A DNA stretch of 64,000 bases from Gnetum montanum (Eukaryota > Streptophyta > Gnetopsida > Gnetales > Gnetaceae), in contig MNCI01020473.1 in NCBI GenBank assembly GCA_015680685.1, positions 96,461 to 160,460 on the forward strand, in the 5' to 3' direction. The translations under genes and the position numbers were made by a program. Positions 23,145-35,274 of this stretch are shown one piece after another (position 1 is the first letter of the stretch; each line of letters begins with the position of its first letter). The notes below the pieces were generated by a model, which saw only the letters and a list, made by a program, of their open reading frames with translations, was not told where the DNA came from and did not search any database.

Positions 23145-26100
23145 AACTTGCCTAGGCTTGTGGAAAGGTTTGACTTGTTGTGTGTTAACCAGCTCTTTCT
23201 TGTCTAGGCTCTTAGGTTTGTAGATCAACATGGCCTTAGAAAGGAAAGTTTCATAAATGATGTAGGGTCCTTCCCACAATGTCTAAAACTTAGTCATTGA
23301 GGTACATGTGTGGGGTTTGAGTAGAGGACCTTATCTCTTGGTTGAAATTTGACTTTCCTAATTCTTAAGTCATGGTGTTTTTTATTGAATGCCTTATGCA
23401 ACTCGTTAGATGACAAGGCCACCAATCAATTTTCATCTAACAAGTTGAGATTCATTAATCTTTCTTTTTATGCTAGACTTAAGTCAAGGTTAAGGTCATA
23501 GACTATTGAAAGTATACAAAGCTTGAATTGGATAGGAAGTGTTGGTAATTTTTCATACACTAGCTCATACGAAGAATAGCCTATAGGGAGTTTCCATGTT
23601 AAGTAGTAGGCCCAGAGGGCATCGTTGAGTTTTATGCTCCAGTCTCTCCTATATTTACTAACAGTTCTTATTAGGATCTTTGTTATTTTCCTATTTGTAA
23701 CCTCAGCTTGATCATTGGCCTAAGGGTGATAAGGTGTTGTTAGTTTATGTTTAACCCCCAAGTGTTGCATGAGCTTCTGAAAGGTAGTGCATGTAAAATG
23801 GGTTCCATTGTCAAAAACTAATGCACGTGGCACACCAAACCTATTTACAACATTCTAGTTTACAAACTAAGCAATAGTAGAAGATGTACAATTGATGATA
23901 ACTCCTACTTCTACCCATTTCATACAATAGTCAACAACAACTATGATGTATGCCTTTTCATTTGACATGGGCATGATGGGACCCATGAAATCAATGCCCT
24001 AGATGTCAAAGGATTTTAGTGGTTGAATCCACTGTTGAGGTTCCTCCATTCGAGCAATCATTCCACCATCTCATTGGTAGCATTCACAAAAGTGGACATA
24101 TTGGTGAGCATCCCTAAAGATTGTTGGTTAGTAATACCATGCTATCAGGATTTTAATGGTTGTGCATTTCCCAGCATAGTGGCTCCTACAAGGACCCTCA
24201 TGAGCATCCTGGAAAATGTGCAGTTGATCGATATCAGGGACACACTAACGAACCAAGCTATCAGCACACACCTTGTAGAGGTGTCCATTGATCTTCATAA
24301 AGCATTTCACCTAGTGAAAAACCTGTTGCTTCTTCTGATGGTCCAACCCTTGTGGAATTTCTTGAGTGAGAAGATATGTGAGAATGTCATTGTACCATTT
24401 AGGCTCATTAGGTAATTGTTCAGTTATAGCCTTAACAAAGAAAAGTTCATCAAGAAAAAAAATTAGATAGTGGGCTTTCCTCCTCCTTGTTGTCCCATCA
24501 CAACCAAAATAAGTGATCAGTGACCACATTCTCAGTTCCTTTTTGATCTACCATTGTAAGATTAACTTCCTATAATATCAATAGCCACCGTATGACATGG
24601 GGGCTCACCGTTGGCTTGCTCATGAGAAAGCAAATGGCACTATGGTCCGTGTGCACAAGCACTTTGTATCCAAGCACATAATGTCTAAACTTTTCTAGCG
24701 TAAACACCATTGTCATTAATTCTTTTTTGTGGTGATGTAGTTCAGTTGTGCATCCACAATGCTTTAGCTTGCACAGTGGATGTAATATGGATGTTTCTTG
24801 TTGTCCAACTATGTAAGCACAGCTCCCAAGGCATAATTTAATGCATCCATCATAACATGAAATGGTCTAGACCAGTCAAGTACATGTAGAATTGGAGTTT
24901 CTACAAATTTCTACTTTAGCTATTGGAATGCTTCTTCACATTTCTTGGTCCAGACAAATGGAGCATCTTTCTTTGTTAGCTCAACTAATGATTTTGTGAT
25001 CTTAGAGAGATTCTCTATGAATCACTGGTAGTAGCCAGGGTGTCCATGGAATGACAAGACATCTTTTATAGTTTCTAGTTAGTAGGTACTTCCTTGGATG
25101 ACCTTTATTTTTTAGGGTTGACCTCAATTCTTGCTTGCAAGATTTGATGCTTCAATATAATGTCTTCTTGGACCATGAGATGGTTTTTTTTCCAATTGAG
25201 CTGTAGATTTGTTTTCACACATCTTTTTAGTACTTACTTAAGGTGGTCCAAGGCTTGCTTGAATGTAGTGCCATAAGTGGAGAATTCATACATAAAGAAT
25301 TCCACTCCATTACCAATTTACTGTTGAAAGATTCTTAAGACTAAGCATTGGAATGTAGTAGGAGCATTGCACCAACCAAAAGGCATCTTGTGATATGCAA
25401 AGGTCCCCTAGGGACTCATGAATGTTGTTTTGGCCTAATCCTCTAGCACGATTTGGATTTGGTTATAGTCATTATAACCATCCAGTAAACTTTAATAGCA
25501 ATACCCAGATATGGTGTCTAACACCTAATTAATGAATGACAATGGAAAATGGTTCTTGAATATTATCATATTCAATAGTTGAAAATCGAGTGGACTAACC
25601 CACTCACTATTTGCAATGGGATAAATAAACCCCACCTTGAGGAGTTGTTCGATTTCCTCCTTGATGATCTACTTCAATTTGGGATTCAATTGCCTCTGTG
25701 GCTATCTCTTTGGCTTCATGGTAGAGTTAGTGTAGATATGATGCTGGCATATCCTAGGATCAATTCCTATGAGTTCAAGATATGACCAAGCAAAGGCTGT
25801 TGACCATTTTTCAACCACATTCAACAACATCTCTTTTTGTTCTAGAGCAAGATTTGCATTAATTATTACCAGTTTCCCATTTTTTAAGAATGCATATTCC
25901 ATGCCAATAAGTAGAGTTTTTAACTCAAGGAGCTTTTTCATGCCTATAACATAAGAGTTAAAAACTTACTCTAGTTTGTTCATGCCTAAAACATAAGCAC
26001 ATGTTAGGCTCTCAATATGTTCCATGCACATTGTGCTTCTTTCAAGATTAGCGATCAGCCACTAGGTGCCCTCTTGTTTTGTGGCTACTACATGCAAACA

Positions 26101-26250
26101 CCTTTGAATATCTACTTTAGGTGCATACTACCTACATGTGAAAATGCATTTTCCTTAGATATTTCCAAGAAAAGATCTTTGATGTCCATTCTTGCATCAA
26201 CAGTGCTTAGTCATGTCATTTCCATGATGATTGGGAAGTTCCCTTTATAG
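23145..26250 (-). pseudogene. Athila-like pol (RT, RNase H, integrase)
   Basis: On the minus strand, 25941-25702 is an open stretch of the RT entry region: LLNVVEKWSTAFAWSYLELI, then IDPRICQHHI, the counterpart of the I-G-I-x-P-x-x-C-x-H pattern of Athila/Tat pol. The RT continues to about 24900. RNase H lies near 24900-24600. The integrase core lies near 24000-23700 and keeps DNG in VFDNGTHFTCTTFQ. The integrase C-terminal GPYIIYET motif lies near 23260. Stops occur about every 30-80 codons. Compared with the left element it retains the RT-protease junction and the integrase Asp. Confidence 0.82.
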
Positions 26251-26496
26251 TTCTCAACCTTGATTACTAGGAAATCAACAAGATAAGATCACCCACAAAT
26301 AGTGGTCACACTATCTTCCACCAGTCCCAACGCAATAATAATGTACTGGTCTAGCAATTCTAATTGGATATTGCTCTTCTTGAGGGGCAGCAGGTTCCAT
26401 GTAGTATACATGAGAAATCAAATGCACACAGGAACCTGAATCAAGAAGAGCTTTACATGATTCATTCCCAACAATCTACAAATAGATAAGAGGACT
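26251..26496 (-). pseudogene. Protease of the second Athila-like element
   Basis: The minus strand reads CKALLDSGSCVHLIS near 26400-26460, the aspartic protease active-site segment, with frameshifts downstream. The N-terminal part lies beyond the solo LTR at 27090. Confidence 0.7.
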
Positions 26497-26501
26497 CCCA
26501 T

Positions 26502-27084
26502 TGTAACAACATTACCCCAATGTTGTCTGGCACCCCAAGGAATTCACGAAGATCCAATGGATCTAGGACGGAAGACCTGGGGAATACGCCTCAAGCAAGC
26601 AAGCATCGCATGAGTGAGTGCAAGCAGAAACACAGCTTCTTATCGTACATGAAAATGCACCTCATGGAGGGTAACAAACTCCAAAATAAGGACATGCAAA
26701 CAAGCACACATACAACCTTGTAGAAAACATCGGTGGGAGGGGAGACAATGCACCTACAAGGGAAGGTGCCTCACCCCTAGATCCCTCATGATTTGGTACA
26801 AGGTGTGGCCTGGCACAACACCAAAACTATCTAGTCTTGGCTACCTACATATCTACGAATGTCATAGAATCAGGACCATGTAGTTCTCCATGGTGAAGGG
26901 GGAATGAAGAGGACTTAGAAAAGAGAGTTGCAACAAGAGGGTGTCCTGTTGCTAGCTTGGTACCACCAAGCTGGGGTGGGTTTTCTAACACTTGAGAGTC
27001 ACCTGAGGGTGCCTCAAAGTGTTCCATGGCCCCCGAACTATGGGGAGAGCCCAAGAGAACCACCACTCTAGGACATCTCTCACA
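26502..27084 (+). mobile_element. Solo LTR of the 57156-63296 family, inside pol/protease
   Basis: TGTAACAACATTACCCC...CATCTCTCACA, about 80% alike to the 520-bp LTRs on the right of the window, with about 60 bp extra near 26640-26700. It is flanked by the perfect duplication CCCAT (26497-26501 and 27085-27089). It has no internal part, so LTR-LTR recombination is likely. Confidence 0.92.
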
Positions 27085-27089
27085 CCCAT

Positions 27090-29665
27090 GATCAGCTAAT
27101 TTCTTGAGAAGGTTGCTAATCCAAATCCAATTAGATATAGCATCAGTGAGGATAATAGTATGGATTTTGGGCGGTATTTGATTTGAAGAGGACTTGAAGG
27201 GATTAGATGCAGAAGGAGATGGAGAGGTAGGGTTGCTAGCCACATGTGTATGTGAGGGATCAGGTGGACTATTAGATTGAAAAAAAGATCTTTTCTGTGA
27301 TCTAGTGTCTAAATCACTTGGTTGATGAACCGATTAACGACCTTGGTGGTGTTGCATTGCCGCGGTTGGGTTAGAAGTTCACCCTAAATAGATGGAGTAG
27401 ATGGTAGTTATGTTGAGGGTGGAGGAATATGTGTAGGAACAAGAGGAGGATAAGATAGAAAGTGGCATTCCTTCTTGAATGTGGTGAATGAGTGTGATAA
27501 TATTCAGGAGGGTAATAGTGATGTTGGAAAGGAGAAACGTGACTAGAAGAGTCATGTGGATACAGGGGTTATTGAACATAATACCCATATGGATTAGGTT
27601 ATTTATAAGGGTATTGCTACCTTAGTAGTGGTAGCTCCCATGACTATGCTTGCCGCCACTATTGATACTACTTATATGGTTGCGACTTGAATAATATTAT
27701 TATTGCCGGTGGAATTCCCTAGGATTGCCTTGAGGATAAGGCAATCTTTTCGATTTTTGCTTTTTTGCTAGTCGTTCATTCAGAGCGTATACCCCAAACT
27801 CCTATAAGTGAAACACAATGGGATGACATCCCTTAGGATGTTCATATTGGTAGATGGCACATCCACCATCATCATCTAATTTAGTTTTTGTAACTCCCTT
27901 GACTGTAGCAATCTTATCTTTACTCTTTTGATTAACATGCTTTGCTTCTTTTTGCCTCCTACGATTAGGATCACTACCTTGTTCTTTGGACTCTTGAGTG
28001 ATTTTTATAATAGCTTGAAATCTTTTATCCACAAAGTTCCATAACTAATCTACCTTAGCCAAAATTTCATAGGTAAATTTTTGCATTGACAAGGTCTTTC
28101 AATTTACCACCTCATTAAGTGATGCTTCCTCCTCACTATCACAAAATTGAACCTCCCCCTTGTGAATGGAAGGATTGTGGTTGTATTCTTTTACACTTTC
28201 ACGTTTTCTCAACTCTCTTTCTTCTTTTGCTACATGCTCAATCAACCGTTGAATCTAATGGGATCTTTATTTTAATAATCACCCTTGGGCATAGATGCCA
28301 ATAGTTCTCCTCATTTATGATCAAAGCCCATCTAAGATATGGTAAAGTTGCTCCTATTAAGAATAACCATGGCTAGGACATCTGTGCAATAGAGAATAGT
28401 ATCAGCCCATGGAAGCATCCAAGGGTTCATGTGTTCCTTGTTTCCATCCTTGGATCTACCTCCTCAAGTTGGACACTCAAGAGTACATATGATATTTTTT
28501 GTTGAATAGTTCGAGCACTATACTCCACCATCTGATGGATTTTGGTTCTAAGGATTAGTGCAAGATTTCTTCTTCTTTATTGAGTGTCCTAGGGAATAAC
28601 TTAAGCTTTTTCCAATCATTTTCTATATTTTTCAAGGCACAAGCATCATGAAAATCTTGAATATGGTTCTATGGATCTAAGTTATATCCCCTTTTGAACC
28701 TAGGAATATTGTTCATGTCTAGCCTCTTAATTCAACTATCCTTAATGTGCCTTGTAGCAATTCTCACTGTCTCTACAATGTTTAGCATGTTTTAGGTAGC
28801 AAGAAAAGGCTCATCGAGGCCATGATTTTGGTGTCTATGATGCCCTTTGCTACCCCTTCATTCATGACAGCAAGTCTCTCTTGAATGCCTGCACCCCAAA
28901 TCTTGACTTGCTTGATGGTCCCTATGATCATCTCGATCTTTTCAGTCACCTCCATCACGATCATGCCCCTACGGTTGCATCTAGAGCTAGAAGAGGAAGA
29001 TGACGATGAAGGTGAAGAGGAAGGAGGACAAGCATCATCATGGTGCCTACCACCCCCTCTTCAATGATCACAACCACAATCACGATCAAGTTTCTTATCT
29101 ACATCCTTGCCATGACTCTCCTTCTTGGTCCCCCCCTTTGTCATTGGAATCATTCTTACCAAAACTTGGATTACATATTGTGGACTCTAGGTTCTAATTT
29201 TGACCTCCTTCATCAAAGTTAAAGAGAGGAGTTTTGTTGAATGGAAAACTCCTAGAGAAGGGTTCTCCACCTTCTTTTTGGTATGGAAGGGATGGGGAAT
29301 TATTAAACCACTTCCCTTCACAAATTTGTAGCATTTCTCTAGTTGTTGATCTCTTAAACATCGTGCATCAGTGGGATGATAGTCCCTAGCATCACTATCA
29401 TGCACAACATACTCAACATGAAGTCCTTGAAGACCTAATCGCATAAGAGTTTGTTAGAGCATTATAGGAACAAATTGATCAAGTGACAACACAATGTTGT
29501 CCTCCATGTCACGCCATCACAATAGTTCATCTTGATGTAGGATGAAGGTGAAATTGGGTACATACCCATCAAAATGAGCATATACCACTATGTATTGTTA
29601 GGGCACCTATTGATTTACTTTGTCAGACTTGGATGGAGAATCACTACTGTGAGAAGAAGACATTT
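27090..29665 (-). pseudogene. gag and protease leader of the second Athila-like element
   Basis: The minus strand starts MSSSHSSDSPSK at 29665 and shows the family's gag order, including HVEYVVHDSDARDYHPTDAR (about 29340-29420) and a decayed knuckle CAIYQYEHPKGC (about 27830-27870, second Cys lost). A serine/arginine/histidine-rich part lies near 28900-29150. Many stops are present. The protease leader reaches the solo LTR at 27089. Confidence 0.78.
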
Positions 29666-29805
29666 TGTGTTAGAAAACAAGAAATGTAGTTTTCTTCTTT
29701 AAATTATTGTACTTATTGTAATGAATGATTTGACTTTAAGGTTCATTCCAATGATCTTGAATAATTTTTCACTAAGTCCTAGATAGCGTGCATAACAACT
29801 AAAGG

Positions 29806-29823
29806 TCCCTGGTAATGGCACTA
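29806..29823 (-). promoter_or_regulatory. Primer-binding site, tRNA-Asp type
   Basis: On the minus strand AGTGCCATTACCAGGGA follows the LTR end. It is a decayed tRNA-Asp complement. Confidence 0.65.
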
Positions 29824-29824
29824 A

Positions 29825-30363
29825 TGATGAGCGGTGAGGTACCCCTATGCCCAACCATATGAATCACAAGCATTCATGCATGATCTGATCAAATTTTGTA
29901 GACCTTAAGTTCCTAAGTACATTGGTTCCATGACATGAAATCTAATTGTGATAATCATTTTCTTCTCAACTACACTTGTGAAGCTTAATTGTATGGTTAA
30001 GTGTAATTGAGGCACATGATTTTTATTATTTTATGTTTTATTCGTCTACAATTAACAATAAGTTAAAACTTAATTTATGAACTACTTCAATTAATGTAAT
30101 TGCTAATCAATAACTAACTATCCTAACATAAACATTTGGTCCAACTTTCTATGCACATCTTGAGCACGTATAATGTTACTAGGTTACCAAATGTTAACCA
30201 TTGTTAGGATTATCAAGCATCATGCACATGCTCGAAGTGATTATACTTATGTGCTTAATTAATTTCTATTTAATAGAACTAGCTTACTTTAGCTTAATTA
30301 CTTGGAAGCATTAAAGAAAATTGCATAAAACATTAAATGCATGAATAAAATATTTAAGCTAGC
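29825..30363 (-). repeat. 5' LTR of the second Athila-like element, part 1
   Basis: It matches 20201 onward and stops at ...TAAGCTAGC, where the two nested insertions begin. It resumes at 39561. Confidence 0.88.
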
Positions 30364-31239
30364 TGATGAGCGACTAAGTACCCCTACACCCAACCATATG
30401 AATACATGCATTCACGCACGATCCGGTTGAACTCTGCGGATAGGCTAGTTGTGGTATCTAGATAGTTACACGTTGATCACAATTCGTTGTCTTCCCACCT
30501 GGACTAGTATTTACTTTTCACGTATGGTTTAGTCCAGAGTGAGGCGTATGATGTGATCCTAAACTACTGCTACTCCTAGAGACAATGAAGAATAATATTG
30601 ATTAAACTAATGAGTAATAGGAAATGAAGTCTAAGCTAACCTAAGTGTGATGAGCATCCGTTCCTTAATCATCCGTACACATCTTGGACCTCGTGCACGA
30701 CTACTACTAGGATTACCAAGCATAGATCCTAGGTATGCTACTGGGTTACCAAGTAGTCACATTAAATGCTCGTGATTAAGTCGTACTCATTCCGCATTTA
30801 ACAACAGGAATAGTAAATGATGATAAAGAAATATTAACTAAGAAACATTATAAATAACAATAACAATTAACAATAATAATTAAGCAATTAAAACTAAGTG
30901 AATGCTGCAATGATGAAGTAATCTCCATCTTTATATCTGATCATGTGCACGTCCAAGTACGTCACACTCGAATAAAGGTGTCATACAATTACAAGCATCA
31001 CACTACAGGCATGCACTTGGGAAAATAATCTAACTCCGATGGAAACAAAATGCAAGGGCTTCGCTACAACTACTCGAAGCTTCCCAAATGAGGCGGAAGG
31101 CCCTCTTATTTATAGGCTGGGATACATGGCTGCGTAAACGGGGCCATGTCGACGCAACAAGGCTACGTCAACGAGGCCGCGTCAACGCAGCCTCGTATAC
31201 GCAGCCCAGTCAACGCATCGACTGATTAGCGCTTCATCA
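30364..31239 (-). mobile_element. Solo LTR (Athila-like, GTCAACGC subtype)
   Basis: An 876-bp TGATG...CATCA solo LTR with perfect duplication CTAGC (30359-30363 and 31240-31244). Its U3 carries a cluster of GTCAACGC/GTCGACGC motifs (31140-31225) instead of GATATCGC palindromes. The minus-strand TATA box lies at 31107-31114. Confidence 0.93.
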
Positions 31240-31248
31240 CTAGCCAAG

Positions 31249-32059
31249 TGATGAGTGGCGAGGTACCCCTATACTCAACAATACGAATACGAGCGTTTTC
31301 ACGCGTGATTTGGTCGAACTCCACACATGGACTAGTTGTGGCACCCAGACAGTTATTCTTAGGTCGCAGTTCACTGTCTTCCCACCTGGACATGTATTAT
31401 ATTTGTCACGTATGATTTAGTCCAGAGTGAGGTGTATGATGGATTTCCTAATCTAATGCTACTCCTGAAGGCAATGGAAAGTAATGTTTACTAAACTATA
31501 AGAGACAGGGTGAGAAGATCTAACTAGCCTAACTACGATGAGCATCCATTCCTTGATTATCCGTACACACCTTGGACTTCATGCACGACTACCATTGGGA
31601 TTACCAAGCGTAGATCCTAGGTACACTACTAGGTTACCAAGTAGTCACACTTAAGAGCTCGTAATCAAGTCGTACTCATTCTATGTTACTAGGAGATAAG
31701 GGTGAGAGATATTAACTAGGAAAGCAGTAAATAACAATTAAATAAATAAATAGACAAAGTGAATGCTACAATGATGAAGTAATCTCAATCTTTATTTCTG
31801 GTCATGTGCGTGTCCAAGTACGTAACACTCGAATAAAGGATGTCGTACAATTACATTCACCACACTACAGGCATACACGGGAAAAATAATCTATCTCTGG
31901 AGGGATCAAACTACCAGAGTTTAGCTACAATCTAACTCTAAGGTATGAAACAAGGGAGAGCTGCATCTTATTTATAGACATTACGGCGAGCTGCGATATT
32001 GCGTACGCGATATCGCAGGGAATGATGCGATATTGCGTATGCAATATCGTGTCCCATCA
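31249..32059 (-). repeat. 3' LTR of element 4
   Basis: An 811-bp LTR with a GATATCGC/GCGATATTGC palindrome cluster at 31987-32050 and a minus-strand TATA box at 31969-31976. Confidence 0.92.
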
Positions 32060-32076
32060 TACCCCCACAACTGAAT
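32060..32076 (-). promoter_or_regulatory. Polypurine tract of element 4
   Basis: On the minus strand ATTCAGTTGTGGGGGTA abuts the 3' LTR. Confidence 0.7.
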
Positions 32077-32225
32077 AAAAACTCATCCTCAAGTTACAAT
32101 GATTACAGAGTGGATAGGTATGGGATTATTAGATGAAAAAAGAAATGGGATGATGCCATAGTGTGGGAAGAAAAAAAATAAAGACACAACACACAAAATG
32201 TGCTACAACTATAAAAATTTGGAAC

Positions 32226-34988
32226 TCATGTGATTCCTGGTGGCGGTGGCTCCTCCATTGGTGCCTTCCCTTTGTCTTGTGCTCCAGGCTTTGAGGCTTG
32301 ATGGCGTTGAAGTATGGCTTGGAGCTTCTCCTCTTCGGTTTGAGGGTCTTGTGTTGTCCATGCTAATGTTCCAATGTTTGATGGAGTCGGCACCTCCCAC
32401 GGATAGGGTAGTTGTGGGAACATTTGGTTGGCCTTGACATACCAAGCCGCGAACACCCTTCATTCCTCCTCATAGGCTCTGGTTTTGTACTTGTATTCGT
32501 GAAGGTTCACTAGCCATTGAGCCAATTCGGTTGCAGCATCTTTCTATCCCTAGTAGCTGGCTTTTACCACCTCAAGTTCAGAATTTGCAACATCCAATTT
32601 TTCCAACAGCTTCTTGCGTTTTGCAAATTCTGCTTTGTATTTGATGTGGGTGGTTGCTACCTACTGCTCAAGCTCTGACCTAGGGTGCCCTGCTGTTAAC
32701 ATGGCAAGATTGGCATATCTAATATTTACCAACTCCATGTACTCTATTAAGTCCTGAATCTGTAGGTCCCAATTCTTTACTTCCGCTTGGTGGACGAAGG
32801 CATATCTGTCCAATATGGCCCAGTCAGTGTGTTGAGCACTGATAATGTTGATCTCGGCCTTGGCCATATGGATCTCCTTCTCCAGGATTTGTTTGTACAT
32901 CCCCACCTGATCGTGGAAATGCTCCTTCAGCTTCTCATGTTTTTTGGCCTCATTCTACCACGCGCTTATCTCAATCGCCAACTTTTGACGAATGGTGCGT
33001 ACCTCCTCCATTGAGAGGGTTCGATTTTCTCTAGCTAAATGGCTCATGTCTTGGTTGACCTGGATGAATTGTTCTCATAATTGATAAAAGTGTTCATCGA
33101 GAACATTCTTTTGCTTTTCTACAGTGGTCAACTGAAGATTGTCTACAACCAATTGCTTGTTTTCTTCTTGTAAGGCCTTGAGTGCCTTAAGATGACCATG
33201 AGTTTGCCCTTATGCTGCGAAGGCATCCCAAATAGCCTTCCCTTTCTCATCGGCCACCCTTTTATTCTCCTCTATTAATTTGGTTAGCTTCTTAATTCTA
33301 CAGTTTTCTAACTGGTCTGTGGGAACAAATTATAGAGGGTCCCCCTGTGCTACTTGTAAGGCCACAAGCTGCTCTTGTAGGTTCTGCACTTCAGCTTCAG
33401 CATGCTCGGCCCTTACTTCCGTTAAGACCAGCTTCCCCTTTGTGGAAATGAGGTCTGACTAAATTACCGTAACATCATGAGGGATGTCAAACAGGGACGT
33501 CAGAACTTGCCCTGTTTGTAGCAATCGATCAAGTGCATCCTCATGTTCCGCAGGGGTCATTGAGGTTCTGGCCAGAGTCTGAGCATCCCATGCTTCTAAG
33601 ATATCTACCAGTGACACAACAGGTACGTTGAAGGATTCTTTGATGTGGTCTATGACCACTTCTGCAGCTCCCGTGGCATTCTAGTGTTGCATGACCACCA
33701 CGGTGGCCCCTTCACCAGTCTCTAACTACACCTGGAAAGTTGCCGCATTTCCTGAGATCTGTTGTGACAATCTACTTTCCCCTCCTCCTGTTTGGATGGA
33801 TAATTCTCCCCTTGTGCGATCTAACAAAACTGTAGGCTGAATGGCATCACTGATGACATGGAAGAGGTTTGTGTCATCACCACTTCCCCAACTGACCGTC
33901 TCAACGATGGCCCTAAGATGGCTCATCGACAATCTATAGTCTTGCAGCGATGGTGGCTGATCCTAGCCTGTGCCAGGCCCTACTTCTTGTTGTTGGCTAG
34001 GACCCATGGCTGGAGGTTGACTGGGTCCAACCATATGTTCTTCTTCTTGTTCTGGTCCTAGCTCTTTGCCAGTGCTTTTTCTTGGAGCTAGCACCTTTAG
34101 TAATTCAGCATATGAAGCAATTTGGGCTTTTCGGAGGACATCATTGGTGTATCCCCGAATACCAGCATGTCAGAAAAGCTTTCTGATAAGACAGGGGAAA
34201 GGCAGCGCCATCTTCCCTATCTTTCATTCCTCGAACCACCTCAGGATCTCCATCAAATATAGATGGGGTAGGTTAGCGTTAACCTTTCCCATCAACACTG
34301 CACATCCTCTAGCCACATACATCAATATTCTTTTTAAGCCCTTTGTGGAAAATAGGTGATATATCCTAATTTTGAAGTAAACCCTATCTTCCGTCATCAA
34401 TTCACCAAAAGCTTTATCTCTTCCATAAGCCTTCTCCAACCAATCCTTTCGCACATCAAGGTCTAAACAGGTGGATAACCGAGCAACCTGGGGCCCTATA
34501 TTTGGAAGGTTTAACACTTCCCAAATGGCCTGCGTAGAGAATTCAACTGTCACACCATAAATATTAACAATGGTGCCTTGCTCCCTATGGTGCCAAAATT
34601 GGTACGTTTCTCCTAGGTACCAGGCACCGCTTTCAAAGAGGATAGGCCATAATGGGGATCCTTTAAGGTGATCCCTAACGGCCTCAGGAGTGAACTCCGC
34701 AAATGATTCAAAGTTCAATTCCACAATCACTGCAGCGAATGTGGACTTCTCGTGGATGACCTGAACACAATCTTGGAGCAACATGAGTTGTTATCCCAAT
34801 TCAAGCGCTGCAGCAGATCCTCCTTCTACCTGCCTGGACCATCTGGTAGGAGGTTCATCTTAGTGAATGCTGAATGATTGCTCCTCCTGTTCTACATGTT
34901 GTCTAGAAGGTCTTTGTCTTCCACCTCTCCGAGCTCGTTTACTTCCACCTTGGGTAGGACCCTCCTGTTGTCCACGTTTCGGGGCCAT
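32226..34988 (-). pseudogene. ORF2 of element 4: long 3' ORF, plant transposon-protein-like domain plus coiled coil
   Basis: One frame of about 921 codons from ATG 34988 to TGA 32226, interrupted by about 15 stops (TAG, TAA, TGA) but no frameshift that I can see. The start is basic (MAPKRGQQ, then SKRARRGGRQR), a possible nuclear signal. Residues about 70-260 contain GSPLWPILFESGAWYLG and VNIYGVTVEFSTQAIWEVLN, resembling the putative plant transposon protein domain (Transposase_32-like) found in 3' ORFs of Athila-type elements. Residues about 500-830 are Glu/Lys/Gln/Leu-rich, coiled-coil-like (EVQNLQEQLVALQ, LEKEIHMAKAEIN). The C-terminus is proline-rich (MEEPPPPGIT). An AG acceptor-like TGATTGCAG directly precedes the ATG, so expression from a spliced RNA is possible. 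Function unknown; domain naming is from memory. Confidence 0.75.
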
Positions 34989-35274
34989 CTGCAATCACAC
35001 GGGCCAAGCGTTAGTAAGGTTTCTTTTGAAGTTAAATTATACCTTACTGCTTGCCTTAATTAATGATCTTATGTTATCACGTGTGATCATGCCCGAAAGT
35101 TTGTAATAATGAGTCCTGTGACTTAGGTGGTTTCCATTTTAGTTTCCAGGTATACCTAAGGATTGAATGATTTTTAGGCATAATTATTCTAAGTGTTATA
35201 GTTAATTACCCTAGCTGATGTCCTTTGGGTGATGATAAATTTTTAAAAAGTTAGGCACTTTTTGGCAAGTGTCC

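Noticed and set aside
26502-27084. Element as a MITE or DNA transposon because of its short length and 5-bp duplication
   Set aside because: It matches the LTRs of the 57156-63296 element, which have a primer site and polypurine tract, so it is a solo LTR.
34066-34359. Plus-strand ORF of 97 aa opposite ORF2
   Set aside because: Shadow of the minus-strand ORF2; no family resemblance and no support from context.
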